A stretch of 6,219 nt of DNA from Candidatus Cloacimonadota bacterium (GTDB lineage Bacteria > Cloacimonadota > Cloacimonadia > Cloacimonadales > TCS61): contig JABIME010000040.1 in NCBI GenBank assembly GCA_018654125.1, positions 1 through 6,219 on the forward strand, written 5' to 3'. Under the pieces are notes generated by a model. It did no database searches, had not been told where the DNA came from, and saw only the letters and a program-made list of their open reading frames with translations. Position 1 is the first letter of the stretch. Every line of letters starts with the position of its first letter. This document shows, piece after piece, positions 1 through 5,794 of the stretch. The translations under genes were made by a program, and so were the position numbers.

Positions 1-1176
1 CAGAGTCAGTATAATAACGCAAAACTCAATTCTAACATTGCCTCAAGTAGGCTTTATCAGCTTCAGAGTGCAGAAGTTCCTACAACTCCATCAGCAAATA
101 ACTTAAAAAGAAATATTTTGGTTGGAATTGTATTAGGACTTGGTTTAGGGTTTGGTCTTGCCCTACTGCTTAATTCATTGAATGACACAATACATTCAGT
201 TAGTGATTACGAAGCAAAATATACAATTCCTATTATTGGAACTATACCAAAAATTGGAATTGATCCTCTTAATGTTATCGAAGTTGATTCACATATTGCA
301 CAATCCGAAATTATTTCTGTTAAAGAGGGAGAAGAACCAGAGAATAATACTAAATCATCAATTAAGAAAAGTGTAATAGAAGAAATTGGAAAGATCGATT
401 GCATTTTTGAACCCATAATAATTAACTTTAAATATTTAATGCTGAGTAAAGACCAGAAAACTTTCGCTATTCAAAGTGCTTTGCAAAAAGAAGGGAAAAC
501 TTTCCTTTCCTACTATTTAGCAAAAAGCTTGGCTAAAGAAAACTTGAACGTTCTAATTGTTGATACTGACTTCTTTAAACGTACACTTACAAAAGAATTA
601 GACTGCAGAGAGAAAAGTGGATTAACAGAAGTATTGAGTGAGCAGACCGAATTAAATAAGGTGATAATTAGAAATAAAGAACATAAATTTTGGTTCATGC
701 CAGCAGGTAAAAGACCACCAAATGTTCTTGAAATGTACAAATCAACGAACTTTAGAACTGTATTAGAAAAACTTAAAAGTATTTATGATATCATAATTAT
801 TGATTCACCTGCATTTCTACTTGTACCATCTATTACATATTTTTTATCAGCTGTAGATGGCACAATTCTACCTGTAAGAATTAATTCAACAACACATTCA
901 AATCTGAATCGCATGATCTCAAAATCAGAATTATATGATATCAACATAATGGGAACGATTATGAATTATGCACAGGTTATAGATAAGAAGTATTATAAAT
1001 ATGAATATAATTATAATTGCTATTATGATAAAAAAGACAAAAAACAAAGAAGTAAAAAAGAGCGAAAAATTCTTAAAGATAACCAAGATCTTACCTTAAG
1101 AGTACGGAAGATGGTTGGTGGATTGTATAACAGCATAAAGAATTTCTTAATCTTCCAAGATGAGGAAGAAGAATAA
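1..1176 (+). CDS. Wzz/BY-kinase-type polysaccharide co-polymerase, C-terminal part (5' truncated by window)
   Basis: The frame is open from base 1, so the true start lies upstream; the Leu codon TTG at 118 sits inside the membrane helix and is not a credible start. The visible 391 residues begin with the end of a probable periplasmic coiled region, then a Pro-containing stretch (EVPTTPSA), a Gly/Leu-rich membrane helix at about residues 38-60, and a cytoplasmic kinase-like domain. This is the layout of Wzz-fused bacterial tyrosine kinases, which control chain length and export of capsule or exopolysaccharide from the inner membrane. Walker A is ALQKEGKT (residues 160-167), Walker A' is VDTD (D188, D190), and Walker B is IIIIDSP (D268). 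A tyrosine cluster with 7 Tyr in 12 residues lies at 331-342. Oddities are an Ala opening the P-loop, no Arg at the usual A' position, loss of the Arg-rich EAxRxLRTN-like helix, and about 49 residues after the Tyr cluster. The family is secure; kinase activity is uncertain. Its stop overlaps the next ATG by one base. Confidence 0.9.
   Translation, partial: QSQYNNAKLNSNIASSRLYQLQSAEVPTTPSANNLKRNILVGIVLGLGLGFGLALLLNSLNDTIHSVSDYEAKYTIPIIGTIPKIGIDPLNVIEVDSHIAQSEIISVKEGEEPENNTKSSIKKSVIEEIGKIDCIFEPIIINFKYLMLSKDQKTFAIQSALQKEGKTFLSYYLAKSLAKENLNVLIVDTDFFKRTLTKELDCREKSGLTEVLSEQTELNKVIIRNKEHKFWFMPAGKRPPNVLEMYKSTNFRTVLEKLKSIYDIIIIDSPAFLLVPSITYFLSAVDGTILPVRINSTTHSNLNRMISKSELYDINIMGTIMNYAQVIDKKYYKYEYNYNCYYDKKDKKQRSKKERKILKDNQDLTLRVRKMVGGLYNSIKNFLIFQDEEEE
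991..1026 (+). other. Tyrosine cluster of the BY-kinase
   Basis: Residues 331-342 of the visible protein read YYKYEYNYNCYY, seven tyrosines in twelve residues, preceded by another Tyr (MNYAQ) nine residues earlier. In BY-kinases such a cluster is the site of trans-autophosphorylation that drives assembly and disassembly of the ring. Unlike most family members, the cluster is not at the extreme C-terminus: a Lys/Arg-rich stretch and a further hydrophobic segment follow it. Confidence 0.8.
1163..1166 (+). promoter_or_regulatory. Ribosome binding site for the SLBB-LCP gene
   Basis: AGGA lies inside the Glu-rich end of the BY-kinase gene, nine bases before the ATG at 1176. Together with the TAATG stop/start overlap it supports this start and suggests translational coupling. 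Confidence 0.55.
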
Positions 1177-2330
1177 TGAGTAGAAGATACAGAAAAAGCA
1201 AAAGGGAGAAGACAATTATCATCATAATAATTATTTGTCTTCTTATTGCATTACTGTCTTTAAAGGTTATTTTCTTCTCAAATACAGTTGTTCAACCCGA
1301 AAAAGTTTATGCCGGAATTGGTGGAGCAGTAAACGATGGTGGAGTATATGAGATCTTTGAAGATACCAGACTTTTCGAACTAATATTAATGGCAAAAGGG
1401 TTACATGAAAGAGCAAATATTAAGAATATTAGTATAGAAGATAAGGTTATCCCATGGGAGGTATATTGCATTCCATATTTACCGAAAGAGACCTTTAAAG
1501 CAGTGATTACTCCCAAAGCACCAAAATTAGAAGTAGAAAATCCAGCAATTAGATTCGACACAAAACGAATTAACTTTGTGTATGCTGGTTTACCAAGAAC
1601 TTATTTACTCATTTCTGTATATCCTGATCTTAATTACATTACAACTACGCATATACCTTGGTTCACATTAGCCACACCAGAATACGAATATCCACGTACT
1701 CTTTATGAGGTTTATCTAACAGGTGGGATTCCATTCCTATTAAGAGGTGTTCAGCGAATTACGGGTGAAACAATAGATCATTATTTTACTCAGAATAGAC
1801 CTTCCTGGATAAATTTTATAGATTATCTGGGTGGAATAGATATTGATGTTCCAAAAGAATTTGCTTATGAGTATAACATTCAACCTGGAATGCAAACCAT
1901 TAATGGGCTTCTTGCTTGGCAATTTATTTCGTACATAAGCAAGCAAATGCGTCGTGAGAATTCATGGATCACCGGATCTTCCTACAGAATAAAAATGCAG
2001 CAGGAATTTATGGAATCATTATACACGAAATTTAAAAGTATGAATCTAATTCAGCAAGCTGAAACTGTTAAGGATATTCTTTCGGAAGCTGAAACAGATA
2101 TGAAACTTGATGATGTAATTAAACTGGCTTTTGATATTAATCAACTAAAGAATACAGAAAAAGATTTTCTCAAGCTTCCGGGAACGATACAAGAGTTTGA
2201 TGAACGAAGAATGTGGGTTTCAGACCTTAATGAGTATAATATCAAACGTACAAAACTACTCTATGATGAACACTCTGATCAGCTTCAGTTTAAGGAACAC
2301 GATAAAGGTGGATTTGGAGGAAAGAAATGA
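1176..2330 (+). CDS. Membrane-anchored SLBB-LCP (LytR-CpsA-Psr-like) protein with degenerate active site
   Basis: This 384-residue protein has a basic N-terminus, one membrane helix (about residues 13-35, starting with seven consecutive Ile), and a predicted periplasmic remainder. Residues 43-100 look like an SLBB domain (GGAVNDGGVYEI, then RLFELILMAKGL and a VYCIPYLP end). Residues about 130-285 follow the LCP fold in order: an LLISVYPDLNYITTTHIP strand pair, TGGIPFLLRGVQRITGETIDHY, FIDYLGGIDIDVP, QPGMQTINGLLAWQF and YRIKMQQEF. LCP proteins transfer undecaprenyl-linked glycopolymers to the cell wall or act in polymer ligation. Here the family IPRDT motif reads IPWFT (W162, F163), the Asp of the DTMML motif is Arg, and the R-x-R after the ALQYV-like strand is absent, so classical phosphotransfer seems unlikely. 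About 100 C-terminal residues have no recognised domain. Lying between Wzz/BY-kinase and Wza-like genes, it probably serves as a periplasmic scaffold or polymer-binding partner (inference). The following gene overlaps it by four bases. Confidence 0.8.
   Translation: MSRRYRKSKREKTIIIIIIICLLIALLSLKVIFFSNTVVQPEKVYAGIGGAVNDGGVYEIFEDTRLFELILMAKGLHERANIKNISIEDKVIPWEVYCIPYLPKETFKAVITPKAPKLEVENPAIRFDTKRINFVYAGLPRTYLLISVYPDLNYITTTHIPWFTLATPEYEYPRTLYEVYLTGGIPFLLRGVQRITGETIDHYFTQNRPSWINFIDYLGGIDIDVPKEFAYEYNIQPGMQTINGLLAWQFISYISKQMRRENSWITGSSYRIKMQQEFMESLYTKFKSMNLIQQAETVKDILSEAETDMKLDDVIKLAFDINQLKNTEKDFLKLPGTIQEFDERRMWVSDLNEYNIKRTKLLYDEHSDQLQFKEHDKGGFGGKK
2316..2320 (+). promoter_or_regulatory. Strong Shine-Dalgarno (GGAGG) for the Wza-like gene
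   Basis: GGAGG sits six bases before the ATG at 2327, within the Gly-rich end of the SLBB-LCP gene. It fixes the start of the export gene, which overlaps the preceding stop as ATGA. Confidence 0.8.
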
Positions 2331-3046
2331 AGAAACTCACACTCCTCATATTAATATTTATAACCCTGAATTTACTTGCTCAGGGGAATTCAGGAATTCC
2401 ATATACAAAAGAAGAAGTACCAGAAATAATTAATGAAATTGAGAGTGGCTCAATAACGACTGACGAAGAAATAGAGAATGTATATTACCTTCAGCGTGGT
2501 GATAAAATTAAAATAGAAGTTATGGAACATCCCGAATTCTCTAAAGATGTTCAAGTATTGCCAGATGGGACGATTGAATATCCGATATTGGGCAAGATCA
2601 GAGTTGAAAATATGAGTGTAAGCATATTTAAAAACGTGATCAAAGATAACCTTAAACCTTACGTTCCAATTCCTGTAGTTACTATTTATGTTACTCAGAT
2701 CTATGGTGAAAGAGTAAATATTATTGGATATGTAAATCAACCAGGCAGCTATCAAATATATAAGCCAATAGATCTGGTTGATGCTATCGCAATTGCAGGA
2801 GGAATAACAAATATTCGCAAAGTAAAATATGTGAAGATAATTAGAAGAGATGGGATTGTACTCAATATTAAACTTTCGAAGATCTGGTTTTCAGAAAATC
2901 AAATGTACTCAACAGAAGGAAGAATATTACTTAAAGCCGGAGATAGTTTAATAGTTCCACCACCAATGGAATTCAACTGGAGCATGATAAGTGCAATTGT
3001 GTCGATTATTAGTTTGGGTATAACTATATACACACTAACGCTATAG
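2327..3046 (+). CDS. Wza-like polysaccharide export protein (poly_export + SLBB)
   Basis: This 239-residue protein is probably the outer-membrane or periplasmic exit component for an exopolysaccharide or capsule. It has an N-terminal signal peptide (residues 1 to about 19, Lys-Lys then a hydrophobic run ending NLLAQ) without a lipobox Cys. A poly_export domain follows at about 52-125 (YYLQRGDKIKIEV, VLPDGTIEYPILGKI, PVVTIYV), then one SLBB domain at about 128-212 (VNIIGYVNQPGSYQI, DAIAIAGGI, LKAGDSLIVPP), and a hydrophobic C-terminal helix at about 216-238. E. coli Wza is much longer, is a lipoprotein and has more SLBB-type domains; this is a compact version of the kind common in Bacteroidetes-like genomes, whose relatives are usually lipoproteins. 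The hydrophobic tail could act as the membrane-crossing helix. The start is fixed by GGAGG and the ATGA overlap. It completes an export set with the two upstream genes. Confidence 0.88.
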   Translation: MKKLTLLILIFITLNLLAQGNSGIPYTKEEVPEIINEIESGSITTDEEIENVYYLQRGDKIKIEVMEHPEFSKDVQVLPDGTIEYPILGKIRVENMSVSIFKNVIKDNLKPYVPIPVVTIYVTQIYGERVNIIGYVNQPGSYQIYKPIDLVDAIAIAGGITNIRKVKYVKIIRRDGIVLNIKLSKIWFSENQMYSTEGRILLKAGDSLIVPPPMEFNWSMISAIVSIISLGITIYTLTL

Positions 3047-3050
3047 GAAG
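3045..3050 (+). promoter_or_regulatory. Ribosome binding site deciding the hybrid kinase start
   Basis: AGGAAG overlaps the stop codon of the Wza-like gene. It ends only one base before the ATG at 3052 but four bases before the in-frame ATG at 3055, so the second Met is the better-spaced start. The two choices differ by one residue. Confidence 0.5.
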
Positions 3051-3051
3051 C

Positions 3052-5412
3052 ATGATGAACGAAATGCAAAATAATGAGTTATTAAAATTTAAGAAAATTG
3101 TGAACACCGCAAACTATGGTGTTGTTATAATTGGATTAGATTTTAAAATAAGCTACATTAACAAGTATTTTGCAGAATTGCATGGATATGCACCAGATGA
3201 TCTAGTTGGGAAGCACATAAAAAAATTACATAATGAAGAACAATTATTAGAGCTTGATTCTATATTAAAAACACTGGAAATAGAAAAAGAAATGTCTAAT
3301 ACCGAGTTATGGCATGTTCATGAAATGGGCTATATATTTCCAGTATTAATGAACGGGATATACATCGAATTTGATAACAAAGAGAAGTCATATGCCCTAA
3401 TCGGTGTTGATCTTGCAGAACAAAAGATGACTGAAAAGGAATTGGATAATGCAAAATTGGAAGCTGAAGCTGCTACAAAAGCAAAGGCAGATTTTCTAGC
3501 TTCAATGAGCCATGAGATCCGAACTCCAATGAATGGAATTATTGGAATGACAAATCTTCTACTGGATACAAGCTTGAATGATGAACAATTGGAATTCGTA
3601 GAAATTATTAAAACCAGTGCAGATAGTTTGTTAACTATTATCAATGATATTCTTGATTTCTCTAAAATTGAATCACAAAAATTAGAATTAGAAGAACACC
3701 CATTCAGCATTAGAAATTGTATTGAAGATGTATTTGATCTTCTCTCCACAAAGGCTACTTCAAAGAAGATTGAACTTCTCTATTTAATAAAAGAAGATGT
3801 CCCTTCCAATATTGTTGGGGATATTACAAGGGTTAGACAAGTGTTGGTAAATCTTGTTAATAATGCTCTTAAATTTACAGAGAAAGGTCATGTTTTAATT
3901 GAAGTATCAAAATTAGAGGTCAACGAAGATATTGTTAAACTTAAATTCTCTGTTCAAGATACGGGTATTGGTATTCCAAAAAACAAACTGGATATATTAT
4001 TTGAAGCTTTTTCACAAGTAGATTCCTCTACAACTAGAAAATATGGAGGAACTGGTCTTGGCTTAGCTATAAGCAAGCAACTTTCTGAGTTAATGGGTGG
4101 GAAAATCTGGGTAGAAAGTGTTATTGGAAAGGGTTCAGATTTTTCATTTACTATTAATACAAAAGAAACAAGAGATGAAATTAAAGAAGGTAAAACCAAA
4201 GAAGTAAATTTAAAGAATAAAAAAATACTGATTGTTGATGATAACCCGGTTAACAGAAAAATATTAGAAGTGCAAACAAGAAATTGGAATCTTGAACCAA
4301 TTCTATTTGAGTCCGGTTTCGCTACACTTGCAAGCATTGATGATAATTATTACGATATTGCAATTCTTGATCTTCATATGCCCGGTATGGATGGATTAGA
4401 ATTAGCACAATTAATTCATGCAAAAAAGCCTGAACTTCCTTTGATACTACTTAGTTCTTCTGGTGATATTACTAAGCAAGTTAAAGAAGAAAGTCCAATT
4501 GGCACTTTTTTACTAAAACCAGTGAAACACAAATATCTTTATAATTCTATAAAATCAAATTTAGAAGGTAACCAAATTAAGAAGAAGAAGGATTCAAAAA
4601 AGATAGAAGATGAAAAATTGTTAAATTCTTCACTCAAGATCCTGGTTGCTGAAGATAATGCAATTAACCAAAAACTCATATTAAAAGTATTAGAAAAAAT
4701 GGGTTACAAAGCCGATGTTGCTGCTAATGGATTAGAAGTAATTGATGCACTTCACAACAAACAATATGAGATCATTTTTATGGATGTGCAAATGCCAGAA
4801 ATGAACGGACTTGATGCCACTAAAGAGATTCGAAAGATTTGGGATGAAGCTGACCAACCTGCAATAATTGCAATGACTGCTAATGCGATGGACGGTGATA
4901 AGGAGATGTGTTTAGAAGCAGGGATGGATGATTACATTAGCAAACCCATTCATGTAGGTGAAGTTAAAAAAGCTCTGATAAAATATGGAGAAAAAACAGA
5001 TAATTCTGTAGAAACTTTTGAACCTGCTAAAAAACCTATTGGGAACAGAAATGTGGTTGATGTTCTTAATACTGAAATGATAGATTCTATCTTCATGCTT
5101 GATGGTGGTAATTTCATCTCAGAATTATTCAATTCATTCGCAGACCAATTCCCAATAAAGGTAGAAGAACTATATGGTTTTATCAAGAAAGATGATTTTA
5201 CAAATCTTGAACTTGTATCTCATGAAGTAAAGGGAAGTGGTGCAAATATCGGAGCAAGATCACTTTCTGAAATTTGTTATACTATAGAGCAAAAAGCAAA
5301 AGAAAATGTAAAAAGTAATCTAGCTGATGATATGAAAGCATTATTAGAAATGTTTGAAACAACTAAAATTGAATTTGAAAAATATATATCTGATAAAAGG
5401 AGAATCTCATGA
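3052..5412 (+). CDS. Soluble hybrid histidine kinase, PAS-HisKA-HATPase-REC-REC-Hpt
   Basis: This 786-residue kinase has no membrane segment, so it should sense a cytoplasmic signal or a partner protein. In order it has a PAS domain (about 10-122, with YINKYFAELHGY), a short coiled linker, HisKA (SHEIRTPMNGIIG, H154), and HATPase_c (N-box NLVNNALKF with N267/N271, DTGIGIP at 303-309, FEAFSQVDSS and GGTGLGLAIS). Receiver 1 spans about 390-505 (D396/D397, acceptor D440, S468, K489) and receiver 2 about 527-645 (E534/D535, acceptor D578, T609, K631). The Hpt domain spans about 670-780 (SHEVKGSGANIGA, H724). All catalytic and phosphotransfer residues are present, so a full multistep phosphorelay is expected. 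The gene starts five bases after the Wza-like stop and overlaps the stand-alone receiver by four bases; that receiver is the likely final acceptor from H724. PAS ligand and stimulus are unknown. The start could be 3052 or, from RBS spacing, 3055. Confidence 0.95.
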   Translation: MMNEMQNNELLKFKKIVNTANYGVVIIGLDFKISYINKYFAELHGYAPDDLVGKHIKKLHNEEQLLELDSILKTLEIEKEMSNTELWHVHEMGYIFPVLMNGIYIEFDNKEKSYALIGVDLAEQKMTEKELDNAKLEAEAATKAKADFLASMSHEIRTPMNGIIGMTNLLLDTSLNDEQLEFVEIIKTSADSLLTIINDILDFSKIESQKLELEEHPFSIRNCIEDVFDLLSTKATSKKIELLYLIKEDVPSNIVGDITRVRQVLVNLVNNALKFTEKGHVLIEVSKLEVNEDIVKLKFSVQDTGIGIPKNKLDILFEAFSQVDSSTTRKYGGTGLGLAISKQLSELMGGKIWVESVIGKGSDFSFTINTKETRDEIKEGKTKEVNLKNKKILIVDDNPVNRKILEVQTRNWNLEPILFESGFATLASIDDNYYDIAILDLHMPGMDGLELAQLIHAKKPELPLILLSSSGDITKQVKEESPIGTFLLKPVKHKYLYNSIKSNLEGNQIKKKKDSKKIEDEKLLNSSLKILVAEDNAINQKLILKVLEKMGYKADVAANGLEVIDALHNKQYEIIFMDVQMPEMNGLDATKEIRKIWDEADQPAIIAMTANAMDGDKEMCLEAGMDDYISKPIHVGEVKKALIKYGEKTDNSVETFEPAKKPIGNRNVVDVLNTEMIDSIFMLDGGNFISELFNSFADQFPIKVEELYGFIKKDDFTNLELVSHEVKGSGANIGARSLSEICYTIEQKAKENVKSNLADDMKALLEMFETTKIEFEKYISDKRRIS
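5398..5402 (+). promoter_or_regulatory. Shine-Dalgarno (AGGAG) for the stand-alone receiver
   Basis: AGGAG ends six bases before the ATG at 5409, inside the end of the hybrid kinase gene. It supports translational coupling through the ATGA overlap. Confidence 0.75.
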
Positions 5413-5780
5413 AAATTCTTGTAATTGATGACTCGAGTGTAATACGAGATCTGGTGAAATTCAGCTTAACAATGAAAGATCACGAAGTAATTACCGCTGA
5501 AGATGGAGATGTTGGAATCCAGGCTGCAAAGAAAAATTTACCCGATCTAATTCTTTTGGATATTTTGATGCCGAGAATGAATGGATATGAAGCGTGTAAT
5601 ATCCTAAAACAGGATAGACAAACTAAACATATTCCTGTTTTTATTCTCTCTTCAAAAGGCCAAATGGATGATCTTGATAAAGCTTTTCAGGCTGGTGCAG
5701 ATAACTACATCACAAAGCCATTCGACCCTGAAAAACTTGATGCCACAATATCTTATAAATTAGCCAAATTAAAAAGCTAA
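5409..5780 (+). CDS. Single-domain response regulator (CheY-like receiver)
   Basis: This 123-residue protein is a complete receiver domain with nothing attached. The acidic pair is D7/D8 (ILVIDDSS), the acceptor D51 (LILLDILMPRMNG), the conserved hydroxyl S81 (FILSSKG), and the conserved Lys K103 (ITKPF). The sequence ends just after the last helix, so there is no DNA-binding, GGDEF or enzymatic output. Such regulators act by binding a partner, as CheY does at the motor, or as shuttles in phosphorelays. Its four-base overlap with the hybrid kinase gene makes the kinase's Hpt domain (H724) the obvious phosphodonor. The target is not shown by the sequence; candidates are the envelope or polysaccharide proteins encoded on either side. 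It should not be named cheY because no chemotaxis gene is visible here. Confidence 0.93.
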   Translation: MKILVIDDSSVIRDLVKFSLTMKDHEVITAEDGDVGIQAAKKNLPDLILLDILMPRMNGYEACNILKQDRQTKHIPVFILSSKGQMDDLDKAFQAGADNYITKPFDPEKLDATISYKLAKLKS

Positions 5781-5786
5781 AGAGGA
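5781..5786 (+). promoter_or_regulatory. Ribosome binding site deciding the start of the last gene
   Basis: AGAGGA directly abuts the in-frame ATG at 5786 but lies eight bases before the ATG at 5795. The latter is therefore the likely start, and it also gives a standard Met-Lys-Lys signal-peptide opening. Confidence 0.6.
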
Positions 5787-5794
5787 TGTCAGAT

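Noticed and set aside
1212..1240. AT-rich run of ATT/ATC/ATA triplets, considered as a microsatellite or promoter-like element
   Set aside because: It encodes seven Ile of the membrane helix with mixed codons, so it is a protein-level constraint rather than a DNA repeat; no paired -35/-10 arrangement is convincing.
2197..2433. Open frame overlapping the end of the SLBB-LCP gene and the start of the Wza-like gene
   Set aside because: It spans two well-supported genes in another frame, has no domain, and would disrupt a clean ATGA junction that has its own GGAGG site.
3330..3749. 139-codon open frame on the minus strand inside the hybrid kinase gene
   Set aside because: It is antisense to the PAS/HisKA region, whose motifs are unmistakable; its protein has no recognisable domain and a Ser/Ile-rich composition typical of a reverse-complement shadow.
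3954..4337. 127-codon minus-strand open frame
   Set aside because: It is antisense to the HATPase and first receiver domains. It has no motif of its own and is best explained by codon bias of the real gene.
5781..5794. The longest intergenic gap (14 bases) as a site for a terminator or new promoter
   Set aside because: It is too short for a hairpin terminator and consists mainly of the ribosome binding site of the next gene.
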